A program made the translations under genes and the position numbers. A stretch of 15,043 bases of DNA from assembly GCA_035461345.1 (NCBI GenBank), contig DATHVJ010000029.1, positions 1 through 15,043 on the forward strand, read 5' to 3'. Every line of letters starts with the position of its first letter. Position 1 is the first letter of the stretch. The DNA is from DASPWW01 sp035461345 (GTDB lineage: Bacteria > Actinomycetota > Thermoleophilia > Solirubrobacterales > 70-9). The notes below the pieces were generated by a model. That model was given only the letters and a program-made list of their open reading frames with translations. It did not search any database and was not told the DNA's origin. Of this stretch, positions 1 through 8,200 are shown piece by piece.

Positions 1-1
1 G

Positions 2-535
2 CCGTTGCTGATCTCGGTTCCCCGCAAGCTGCGCGGCGGCGATCCGGCTCCGCCGGCGCTCTCCGAGCCGGTCGCGAACATCGACCTCGCGCCCACTATC
101 CTCGAGCTCGCGCGGGCGGCCCCGTGCCGCCGGGGCTCCGATTGCCGCACCATGGACGGGCGATCCCTGGTGCCCCTGCTGCGCGGAAACCGGACGGCGT
201 GGCCTCAAGATCGCGCCCTGGCTGTCGAATACACAGGCAGGAACACCGGCTTCTCGAGCTGTAGCTACAGGGGGGTCCGGGTCGCCGACGAGCTTTTCGT
301 GGAGCACACCTTGATTCCCAACCCCACCACCGACGCCTGCGAGTCCGCGATCGAGCGCGAGCATTACGACCTCGACGCCGACCCTTTCCAGCTCGAGAAC
401 CTCTATCCGGCGAGCGTCGGGACGACGGCCGCGGCGCGCCAGGCGGAGCTGTCCGAGCGCCTGGCGAGGCTGCGGGTGTGCGCGGGGCTGCCCGGCCGCG
501 ACCCCCGGAGCGGCACGCGGCCGCACTGCGAGTGA
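2..535 (+). CDS. Type I sulfatase, C-terminal part (5' end outside window)
   Basis: This is the last 177 residues of a secreted sulfatase whose catalytic N-terminal half lies upstream of the window. The frame enters at base 2 with Pro-Leu-Leu, matching the R-V-P-L-(L/M) strand of the two complete sulfatases downstream, so the TTG at 5 is an internal leucine and not a start. It shares with them the segment around residues 28-35 (A-N-I-D-L-A-P-T), the D-G-R-S turn, the D-P-F-Q-L-E-N-L motif and a final Cys-Glu. Six cysteines occupy the same places as the C-terminal six of each downstream paralogue. A 27-base stretch (64-90) is identical to 3196-3222 in the third sulfatase, so the first and third copies look closest here. 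The stop is 10 bases before the next sulfatase, so co-transcription is likely. Sulfatase family is certain from homology to its neighbours; the substrate is unknown. Confidence 0.9.
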   Translation, partial: PLLISVPRKLRGGDPAPPALSEPVANIDLAPTILELARAAPCRRGSDCRTMDGRSLVPLLRGNRTAWPQDRALAVEYTGRNTGFSSCSYRGVRVADELFVEHTLIPNPTTDACESAIEREHYDLDADPFQLENLYPASVGTTAAARQAELSERLARLRVCAGLPGRDPRSGTRPHCE

Positions 536-545
536 CGGACCGCGA

Positions 546-2120
546 ATGAGACCGACGACGCTCACCGACGCTGCCCGCACGAGGCCTCGCGCCGCGCGAG
601 TCGCCGTCGTGGCCGCGCTTGCCCTCTTTCTCGCCGCGCTTGCGGTGGCCGGTGGCGGCGAGGACGCGCACGCGGGCTCCCAGGCGCGGCCGAACATCAT
701 CGTGATCACGACCGACGACCAGCCCCTGAGCATGATGCGGGGCCGCTACATGCCGAAGACGACGAAGCAGATCGGCGACCGCGGCACGACGTTCACGAAC
801 CACGTCGTCACCACCCCGCTGTGTTGCCCCTCGCGGGCGACCATGCTGACCGGCCAGTACGGCCACAACCACGGCGTCCTCACCAACCACTACGAGCTGC
901 TCGAGGACAAGGGCAACGTGCTCCCCGTGTGGCTCCGCAACGCCGGCTACCGCACCGCCCATGTCGGCAAGTTCCTGAACGCCTACGAGCAGGCGGTCGG
1001 CAACCGCTTCGAGGTCGCGCCGGGATGGGACGTGTGGTTCACGACGGTGGGCAGCACGCGCTACTTCAACTACGACGTGTCCGCGAACGGTCGCCCGCGG
1101 CACTTCGGCAACGGCCCCCGATCCCACGTCACGCGGCTGCTGAACCGCAAGGCCGCGAGCCTGGTGCGCCGCTTCACGGCGGACAGCCAGCCCCTGTACT
1201 TGCAGCTCGACCACCGCGCCCCCCACACGGAGAGCGGGGTCAATTCGGGCGGCCGCTGCGGCGCGCGGGCGGTCCCCGAGGACCCACGCGACGAGGAGGG
1301 CGTGCGCGACGAGCCGCTTCCCACCCCCCCGTCCTTCAACGAGGCCGACGTGTCGGACAAGCCCTCGTACATCCGCGACAAGGCGCTGCTGAACCGGCCC
1401 CGGATCAAGAAGATCACCAAGCGCTACGACTGCGGGCTCGCCGCCCTCCGATCGGTCGACCGCGGCGTGAAGAAGATCGTCAAGGGGCTGCGCAAGACGG
1501 GCGAACTCGAAGACACGGTCCTGATCTTCACCTCCGACAACGGCTACTACTTCGGCGAGCACCGGATCGCGCGCGACAAGACTCACCCGTACGAGGAGGG
1601 GATCAGGGTCCCGCTGATGGTGCGGCTCCCGACTCGACTCGGCGGGCAGCCCGGAGCGCGGTCGCAGGCGCCGACGGCGAACATCGACATCGCCCCCACC
1701 CTGCTCGAGCTGGCCGGCGCCCGGCCGTGCGAGACGACGGGCGACTGCAGGGTGATCGACGGGCGCTCCACGGTGCCGCTGCTCCGCGGGCAGGGCGGGT
1801 GGCCTCGGCGGCGGGGAGTGCTCGTCGAGTACGACGGGGCGAGCAGCAAGGGAACGTCGAGCTGCGAGTACCACGGGATCAGGGCGCAGGGGTGGATCTA
1901 CGTCGACCACGTCAGGATCCCGAACCCGCTCACCGGCGTGTGCGAGGAGACGGCGGAAACCGAGCTCTACAACCTCGCCACCGACCCGTTCCAGCTGCAG
2001 AACCTCCCGCTCGTCGCCGGTCCGGTTGAGGGGCTCCGCGACCGCCTCTCCCGCCTCCGCGACTGCTCCGGCGTCGCGGGTCGCGACCCCGCTCCGGCGG
2101 AGGGCTCGTACTGCGAGTGA
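546..2120 (+). CDS. Secreted type I sulfatase, N-acetylglucosamine-6-sulfatase-like
   Basis: The 524-residue product should hydrolyse a sulfate ester outside the membrane; the natural substrate cannot be read from sequence. Residues 1-44 form a signal peptide: an arginine-rich start, a hydrophobic core at about 19-36 and a likely cleavage site near A-H-A. The mature protein opens with R-P-N-I-I-V-I-T-T-D-D-Q, giving metal ligands D57 and D58. The formylglycine motif C93-C-P-S-R97 with following M-L-T-G-Q is intact, so C93 should be converted by a formylglycine-generating enzyme, which is not encoded here. K142 (H-V-G-K), H223/H227 (D-H-R-A-P-H), D331-N332 (S-D-N-G) and H339 complete the expected active site. 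Overall layout and the T-T-P-L-C-C-P-S-R context resemble GNS/Sulf-type enzymes. The ATG at 546 is chosen because it gives the signal peptide; no good Shine-Dalgarno precedes it. The stop overlaps the next start by 4 bases. Confidence 0.95.
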   Translation: MRPTTLTDAARTRPRAARVAVVAALALFLAALAVAGGGEDAHAGSQARPNIIVITTDDQPLSMMRGRYMPKTTKQIGDRGTTFTNHVVTTPLCCPSRATMLTGQYGHNHGVLTNHYELLEDKGNVLPVWLRNAGYRTAHVGKFLNAYEQAVGNRFEVAPGWDVWFTTVGSTRYFNYDVSANGRPRHFGNGPRSHVTRLLNRKAASLVRRFTADSQPLYLQLDHRAPHTESGVNSGGRCGARAVPEDPRDEEGVRDEPLPTPPSFNEADVSDKPSYIRDKALLNRPRIKKITKRYDCGLAALRSVDRGVKKIVKGLRKTGELEDTVLIFTSDNGYYFGEHRIARDKTHPYEEGIRVPLMVRLPTRLGGQPGARSQAPTANIDIAPTLLELAGARPCETTGDCRVIDGRSTVPLLRGQGGWPRRRGVLVEYDGASSKGTSSCEYHGIRAQGWIYVDHVRIPNPLTGVCEETAETELYNLATDPFQLQNLPLVAGPVEGLRDRLSRLRDCSGVAGRDPAPAEGSYCE

Positions 2121-3670
2121 CGCGAGCCCTCGCGCTCGGCGGGCTGGCGCTCATGCTCGGCGCCGCCGCACCGTCGGTCGCCGCCGCCAAGCAGCGCCCG
2201 AACATCGTCGTCGTGACGACCGACGACCAGACCCTCGCCTCGATGAACGTGGCCGTGATGCCGAACGTCGCGGGGTTGACCGGGATCGGCGCGACCGAGT
2301 TCACCGACGCCGTCGCCACCACCCCCGTCTGCTGTCCGTCCCGCGCGTCGTTGCTGACCGGTCAGTACGCGCACAACCACGGCGTCCTCGCCAACACCCC
2401 GGGCTACGCGGACCTGCGCGGCAAGGCGAACACGCTCCCGGTGTGGCTGCGTCGGGCGGGGTACGCGACCGCGCACGTCGGCAAGTACCTGAACCGCTAC
2501 GTGTCCTCGGTCGACGACCGCGCCGAGGTCCCGCCGGGGTGGGACGAGTGGCACACGGTGCTCGATCCGGCGCGCAAGTACGTCCGCTACTTCGGGTACC
2601 GGCTCGCGGTCAACGGCGAGGTGAAGCGGGTCGGCAAGCGACCCCGCGACTACATCACCCGGGTCATCAATCGGAGGGCGGTGAGGATGGTCCGCGAGCG
2701 CGTCCCGCGCCGCAAGCCGCTCTACCTGCAGGTCGACCACCGGGCCCCGCACACGGAGGCCGGCGTCAACAGCGGCGGCCCGTGCGGCGGCCTCGTCCCG
2801 CCCGACCCCCGAGATGCGCTCGCGTTCGCCGGCACCCCGCTGCCGCGCCCGCCGTCGTTCGACGAGCAGGACGTCAGCGACAAGCCGGCGTTCGTGCGCA
2901 CCCTGCCGCCCATTTCCACGGACGTGGTCTCGCGCATTGAGCTCAGGTATCGGTGCGCCCTGGCGTCGCTGCTCAGCGTCGACAGGGGGATCGCCAGGAT
3001 CGTCGCCGAGCTTCGCAAGGCGAACGAGCTCGGCAGGACCGCGATCGTGTTCACCTCCGACAACGGGTTCTTCTTCGGCGAGCACCGGATCCCGGAGCAG
3101 AAGACGCGACCGTACGAGGAGGCGCTCCGGGTCCCGCTCCTGATCCGGGCCCCCAGGCGCGCCCTCGGCGCCGCCACGGCAACGCCGCAGGTGACCGAGC
3201 CGGTCGCGAACATCGACCTCGCCCCGACGATCCTCGACCTCGCCGGCGCTGAGCCGTGCCGCGGGCGGACGCGATGCCGGGTGCTGGATGGGCGCTCGCT
3301 GACCGGGTTGATCCGCGGCGATGGCGCGTGGCCGGCGGAGCGCGGGATCCTGGTCGAGTTCGACGCCGGCGAGCGCGCGCGGCGGGCGAAGGTGTGCCGG
3401 TACCAGGGCGTGCGGGCGGGCGGCCACACGTACGTCAGGCACACGGCGATCTCCGACCCCGTCACCGGGCTGTGCGAGCCGACTGAGGAGGTCGAGCACT
3501 ACGACCTCTCCGCCGACCCGTTCCAGCTCGAGAACCTGTACCCGGCCGAGCCGGGGTCGCCGCAGGAGGCGATCGAGGCGGGCCTGGAGGCGAGGCGCGA
3601 GGGCCTGCGGGGCTGCGCCGGAGTCGCCGGCCGGGACGCGACGCTGGCGGACCGCCTCCCCTGCGAATAG
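2117..3670 (+). CDS. Secreted type I sulfatase, N-acetylglucosamine-6-sulfatase-like (paralogue)
   Basis: The 517-residue product is a close paralogue of the preceding gene. The GTG start at 2117 overlaps the previous TGA in a GTGA arrangement, typical of translational coupling. An internal ATG (codon 13) would cut the signal peptide, so GTG is preferred. Residues 1-24 are a signal peptide ending near V-A-A-A. Expected active-site residues are D36-D37, the formylglycine motif C72-C-P-S-R76, K123, H208/H212 and D315-N316. Eight further cysteines (223, 280, 381, 387, 427, 453, 500, 516) match the preceding paralogue one for one, suggesting four disulfides in an exported protein. The two copies differ most in the surface segments at about 130-175 and 225-270, so they may differ in substrate. 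The next gene starts 9 bases after the stop. Confidence 0.95.
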   Translation: MTRALALGGLALMLGAAAPSVAAAKQRPNIVVVTTDDQTLASMNVAVMPNVAGLTGIGATEFTDAVATTPVCCPSRASLLTGQYAHNHGVLANTPGYADLRGKANTLPVWLRRAGYATAHVGKYLNRYVSSVDDRAEVPPGWDEWHTVLDPARKYVRYFGYRLAVNGEVKRVGKRPRDYITRVINRRAVRMVRERVPRRKPLYLQVDHRAPHTEAGVNSGGPCGGLVPPDPRDALAFAGTPLPRPPSFDEQDVSDKPAFVRTLPPISTDVVSRIELRYRCALASLLSVDRGIARIVAELRKANELGRTAIVFTSDNGFFFGEHRIPEQKTRPYEEALRVPLLIRAPRRALGAATATPQVTEPVANIDLAPTILDLAGAEPCRGRTRCRVLDGRSLTGLIRGDGAWPAERGILVEFDAGERARRAKVCRYQGVRAGGHTYVRHTAISDPVTGLCEPTEEVEHYDLSADPFQLENLYPAEPGSPQEAIEAGLEARREGLRGCAGVAGRDATLADRLPCE

Positions 3671-3679
3671 GCTGGCGGC

Positions 3680-4303
3680 GTGGATCTCAAGGTCCTGCCG
3701 CTGGCGATCACGATGATGGCCGGTCCCCAGATCATGGCGGACATCATCTTCGTCACCAGCAGGCGCCCGGTGCGGATCGACGGAGCGTTCGTGTTGGCGG
3801 TCGCGATCGCGGCGACTGCGGGCACGGCGATCGCGGCGGGGCTCGTGTCGCTGCTCGGGCTCGACCTCGGGAGCGAGTCCGACTCGGGCTCGGCGGGCAC
3901 GATCATCGAGGTTGCGCTCGTCGGGCTGCTGATCCTCGCCTCGATCAAGAATGTCGTCCGGCGCGAGACGATCGAGCCCCCGAAGTGGCTCGGAGCGCTG
4001 CAGCAGGCCGACGCGAGGAAGGCGTTCGTCACGGGGCTGCTCGTGATCCTGCTGATGCCCTCCGACATCGTGGTGATGCTGACCGTCGGCACGCGGCTCG
4101 AGCACACGGACTCCTCGTTCATCGACGCGATCCCGTTCCTGGCCGCGACCGTCCTCGTCGCGGCGCTGCCGCTGCTGACCTACCTGCTCTTTCGCCGCCG
4201 CGCGCAGGCCGCCATGCCGAAGGTCCGCGACTGGATGAACTCCAATGCGTGGGCGGTCAACATCATCGTCTACGCGATCTTCATCGTGCTGATTCTCGCT
4301 TGA
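3680..4303 (+). CDS. Six-helix membrane protein, GAP/Sap (sulfolipid-1-addressing)-like family
   Basis: The 207-residue product is an integral membrane protein with about six helices (approximately residues 5-26, 33-60, 73-90, 114-136, 150-171, 187-207). The features that recall the GAP/Sap family are the opening helix with G-P-Q-I, the following T-S-R-R-P-V-R loop, the K-A-F-V-T-G segment entering helix 4, a conserved-looking P-S-D inside the membrane and a basic loop before the last helix. In mycobacteria, members of that family (Sap, Gap) help move sulfolipid-1 or glycopeptidolipids to the cell surface; that role is knowledge of the family and is not shown here. The GTG start at 3680 is the only plausible one for the first helix; Shine-Dalgarno support is weak. 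It sits 9 bases after the third sulfatase and 2 bases before the RDD gene, so it belongs to the same transcript. The family call comes from pattern recognition without an alignment; a LysE/cadmium-type exporter is the main alternative. Confidence 0.7.
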   Translation: MDLKVLPLAITMMAGPQIMADIIFVTSRRPVRIDGAFVLAVAIAATAGTAIAAGLVSLLGLDLGSESDSGSAGTIIEVALVGLLILASIKNVVRRETIEPPKWLGALQQADARKAFVTGLLVILLMPSDIVVMLTVGTRLEHTDSSFIDAIPFLAATVLVAALPLLTYLLFRRRAQAAMPKVRDWMNSNAWAVNIIVYAIFIVLILA

Positions 4304-4305
4304 CG

Positions 4306-5184
4306 ATGGAGCCTCCACGCCGACCGCCGCCGCTTCCGGCCCGGCTGTTCGGGCGCGGAGCGCGCGGCGCCGGGCGGGTGGCGGAGGCGACTGGGCTGGA
4401 GCGCGCCGCCGAGCAGGCGGTGGAGGACGCGATCGTCCGCGCGGTCGAGAGCGAGGCCGTGGAGCGGGCGGTGGCGCGAGTGCTCGAGGGACCGGTGCTG
4501 GACCGGGCGGTCGAGCGGGCGCTGGAGAGCCCCGCGGTCGAGCTGGCGTGGGAGCGGCTGTTGGCGAGCGAGGAGGCGCAGAAGCTCGTCGAGCGGATCG
4601 CGGAGGCGCCCGAGATCCGCGCCGCGATCGCGTCGCAGAGCGCCGGGCTGCTCGAGGACATCGCGAGGCAGGTCCGCGCCGTCGCCCGGCGCCTCGACGA
4701 CGCCGTCGAGCGGCTGGTGCGGCGGATCCTGTTTCGACGCCGCCGTCCGGAGCCCACGACCCGAGCGGGCCTCGTCAGCCGCGCGCTGGGGATGGGGATC
4801 GACGCGGCGCTGCTCAACGCCGGGTTCTTCGCCGCGTCCGCGCTCGTGGCGCTGGCCGCGTCGGTGTTCCTCGCCGACCCCGACGGGGTTTCGACCCCCG
4901 CGCTCGTTGCCGGAACCGGGACGTGGCTGGCGGCTGCGGCCGCGTACCTGCTGATCTTCTGGTCGCTCGCGGGCCAGACGCCGGGGATGCGTTTCCTGGC
5001 CATAGAGCTTCGCGGCCCGGACGGGTCGCGGCGGCTGGGATTCCGTCGCTCCGTCCGTCGCCTCGCCGGGCTGGCGCTGTCGGCGATACCGCTTGGGCTC
5101 GGTTTCCTCGGCGTTGCGCTGGGCGAGCGACGCCGGGGCCTGCTCGACGTGATCGCCGGCACGGAGGTCTTCTACGCGGAGTGA
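4306..5184 (+). CDS. RDD-family membrane protein with long helical N-terminal domain
   Basis: The 292-residue product has two parts. Residues 1-150 are soluble, strongly charged and rich in Ala, Glu, Arg and Val, with imperfect repeats of the type (V/L)-(E/D)-R-A-V-(E/A)-x-(A/V)-L at about 30-85, predicting amphipathic helices or a coiled coil. Residues 153-290 form an RDD domain: R159 and D166 in the first helix (about 160-187), a second helix (about 197-220), the G-Q-T-P-G-M-R-F loop at 223-230, an F-R-R-S-V-R-R-L segment and a third helix (about 252-272), ending with a G-L-L-D-V-I-A-G-T motif. The RDD family is widespread and mostly uncharacterised; some members are linked to ion transport. 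ATG 4306 is 2 bases after the previous stop; the reading frame is open further upstream, but that part only overlaps the previous gene. It is the last gene of the five-gene run. Confidence 0.85.
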   Translation: MEPPRRPPPLPARLFGRGARGAGRVAEATGLERAAEQAVEDAIVRAVESEAVERAVARVLEGPVLDRAVERALESPAVELAWERLLASEEAQKLVERIAEAPEIRAAIASQSAGLLEDIARQVRAVARRLDDAVERLVRRILFRRRRPEPTTRAGLVSRALGMGIDAALLNAGFFAASALVALAASVFLADPDGVSTPALVAGTGTWLAAAAAYLLIFWSLAGQTPGMRFLAIELRGPDGSRRLGFRRSVRRLAGLALSAIPLGLGFLGVALGERRRGLLDVIAGTEVFYAE

Positions 5185-5189
5185 GCGGG

Positions 5190-5213
5190 CAGTGGGGCCG
5201 GGCGACCCCGCTG
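5190..5213 (+). terminator. Possible hairpin after the sulfatase operon
   Basis: An 8-base-pair stem (5190-5197 with 5206-5213, one G-U pair) encloses an 8-base loop directly after the RDD stop codon. There is no T-tract, so it would be a non-canonical terminator or mRNA 3' end structure. The rest of the 87-base gap to 5271 shows only a G-rich run (5251-5266), whose last Gs may act as the ribosome-binding site of the next gene, and no convincing promoter. Confidence 0.3.
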
Positions 5214-5271
5214 ACTATCCTCGATCTGTGAGCGCGAGCCTCTCCAAAGGTGGGGGCGGGCGGGGGATTTG

Positions 5272-8200
5272 ATGTCGGGCCGAGCGCGAACACCCGGTGA
5301 GGTTGGCGTCTGCCCGTCGTGCGGGAACCGGAATCGCGAGGGCGCCCGGTTCTGCGACGGCTGCGGAAGCCCGCTCGCCCAGCCTGAGCCGGCAGGCGTC
5401 TCGGAGTCTCCGGCCGACCTTCCCGAGAGCGTTGGGGATGGCCGATACCGGGTGCGGCGGTTCCTCGGCGAGCGGGGGCGAAAACGCGTCTACTTCGCGC
5501 GCGACACCGTGGCCGACGAGGACGTCGCGCTCGCGGTGTTCGAGACCGAGGGCGCGGACGAGGCGGTGCTCGCGACGTCGCGCCGCGAGGCGCAGGCGAT
5601 GCGCCGCCTCGGCGAGCACCCGCACTTGGTCACGATCCGCGACGCCGGCGAGGACGACGGCCGGCCCTACATCGCAAGCGCCTACATGGCGGGTGGGGAC
5701 GTCGAGTCGCTGCTCCGCGGCACCGCCGACGGGCGGCTGCCGGTCGAGCGCGCGCTCCAGATCGCGATCGACGTCTGCCGGGCGCTCGAGCACGCCCATT
5801 CCTGCGGCGTAATCCACCGTGACCTCAAGCCGGCCAACGTGTGGCTGGCGGACGACGGGCGCGCGAGGCTGGGCGACTTCGGGCTCGCGGCGACCGACCG
5901 CCGGTCCCGGGCCGCGATCGAGGGGATGCTCGTCGGGACGGTCGCCTACCTGCCCCCCGAGCAGGCCCTCGGGCGGCCGGCCGACCAGCGCTCCGACCTG
6001 TACTCGCTCGGGGCGCTGCTGTACGAGCTGCTGAGCGGCCAGCCGCCGTTCCCGGGTGACGACGCGGTGGCCATCATCACCCAGCACCTCGACGCCCCCC
6101 CGGTGCCTCCCTCGCGCCATGTCGGGGGGGTCCCGGCGTCGCTCGACCGTGCGGTGCTGCGTCTGCTCGCGAAGAACCCGGACGAGCGCCCTGAGAGAGC
6201 CGCTGCCGTGCGCCGCGAGCTCGAGCGCATCGCCGCCGGCGCCGAGGAGACGGACGAGGCCGAGGTCGATGGCGAGAACCCGCTCGACCGACTCGCGGGT
6301 GGCGTGTTCGTCGGTCGCGAGCGCGAGCTCGCCGACCTCAAGGACGGGCTCGAGGAGGCGCTCGGAGGGCGGGGGCGGCTGGTGCTGCTCGTTGGGGAGC
6401 CGGGAATCGGCAAGACCCGCACCGCCGAGGAGCTGGCCACGTATGCGCGGGTTCGGGGGGCCAAGGTCCACTGGGGCCACAGCCACGAGGAGGAGGGCGC
6501 GCCCGCCTACTGGCCGTGGGCGCAGGCGATCCGCTCCTACGTCCGGGAGGCGGACCCCGTCGCGCTCGCCTGGGAGCTGGGCCAGGGAGCCGGGGACGTA
6601 GCCCAGCTCGTGCCCGAGATCCGCGAGCGGCTCGGCGACGTGCCGGAGCCCCCCGCGCTCGAACCCGACGAGGCACGGTTCCGGCTCTTCGACTCGATCA
6701 CCACCTTCCTCGCGAGCGCGGCGCGATCGCGCCCCCTCGTTCTCGTCCTCGACGACGTCCACTGGGCGGACGAGCCGTCGCTGCTTCTGCTCAGGTTCGT
6801 CGCGCGCCAGGTCCGGGACTCGGGGCTGCTGCTGGTCGGGACCTACCGTGACGTCGAGCTCGGCCGCCACCACCCGCTCGCCAGAACGCTCGGCGAGCTC
6901 GCAGAGGTCGAGGGAAGCCGCCGTGTTGCGCTGCGTGGCCTCGACACCGACTCGGTCGAGCGCTACATCGAGATGACTGCGGGCGCGGAGCCGCCCCAGG
7001 GGCTCGCGGAGGCGGTCCATGAGCAGACGGAGGGCAACCCGTTCTTCGTCTCCGAGGTCGTGCGGCTGATGGCGAGCGAGGGAAGCCTCGAGGGGAGATC
7101 CGCGGGGCGTTGGGACGTGTCGATCCCCCAGGGAGTGCGCGAGGTGGTGGGCCGCCGTCTCGACCGTCTGTCGCCGGAGGCGAACGAGGTGCTGACGATG
7201 GCGGCGGCGGTCGGGCGCGAGTTCGAGCTCGGGGTGGTCGAGCGGCTCGACGGCAAGCCCAGGCACGAGCTTTCGGCGGCGATCGACGAGGCCGTGGAGG
7301 GCCAGGTGGTGTCGGAGTCGGGCCGCGGCGGCGATCGCTACGCGTTCTCGCACGCGCTCGTGCGCGAGACGCTCTACGCCGAGCTCACCGGGCCGAGGCG
7401 GATCGAGGTCCACCGCCGGATCGGCGAGGCGCTCGAGCAGCTACACGGCGCGGACCCGGATCCCCCGGTTGCCGAGCTGGCGCGGCACTTCATCGAGGCG
7501 GCGCCGGCGGGCGAGTCGGCGAAGGCGATCACGTATGCCCAGCGCGCGGCGAGCCAGGCCTCGGCGCGGTTCGCCCATGAGGACGCGGCGGCGCACTACG
7601 GGCGCGCGCTCGAGGTGCTCGACTACGCCTCCGACCCCGACCCGGGACGCCGGCTCGCGCTCCTGCTCGAGCTCGGCGAGGCGCAGCGGCGGGCGGGACG
7701 CTTCGTCCCCGCGCGGGGGACGTTCGAGCGCGCCGCGGAGATCGCCCGCGAGCTCGGCGACGCGCTATCGCTGGGACGCGCTGCGCTCGGGGTCAGCGCG
7801 CTGTCCGAGGTCGGTGGCGTGGACGAGGCGATCCTCGCCCTGCTGCGCGATGCGCTCGACGCGGTCGGGGGCGAGGACAGCGCGCTCCGGGTGGAGCTGC
7901 TCGGCGCCATCGGCACCGAGCTGGTGTGGCGCGACCCGCAGGGGGAGGCCGCGGCCGTGGGGCGTGAGGCGGTCGAGATGGCAAGGCGCCTCGGCGATCC
8001 TGGGACCCTCGCCTCGGCGCTCGCGCGCCAGACGTTCCTGATGGCCGCGACACCCGACGCCCCGCGCATGCAGGTCACGAACTCCGAGGAGCTGATCGAG
8101 CTCGCCGAACGGGCGGGCAACCGCGAGCTGGCGGTGCGCGGACACGTCTATCGCCTCGTCGCCCTGCTGGCGCTCGGCGACGTGCCGGAGGCCGACATCG

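Noticed and set aside
64..90. 27-base identity with 3196-3222 as a recombination or attachment site
   Set aside because: It encodes the same conserved sulfatase segment in both paralogues, so shared ancestry under protein constraint explains it.
96..1910. Minus-strand open frame of 604 codons opposite the first two sulfatases
   Set aside because: Spans two sulfatase genes with conserved active-site motifs on the other strand; low-complexity product.
3985..4305. Upstream extension of the RDD gene in the same frame
   Set aside because: This part overlaps the Sap-like membrane protein in another frame and gives an Arg/Ala-rich product; the ATG at 4306 directly after the previous stop fits operon spacing.
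1967..4318. Minus-strand open frame of 783 codons opposite the sulfatase genes
   Set aside because: It runs antisense to three well-supported genes and its Arg/Asp/Gly/Val-rich product has no recognisable domain; it is a typical artefact of very high third-position GC.
5215..7413. Minus-strand open frame of 732 codons opposite the kinase-ATPase part
   Set aside because: The plus strand has clear kinase and Walker motifs in frame; the antisense product is low-complexity and domain-free.
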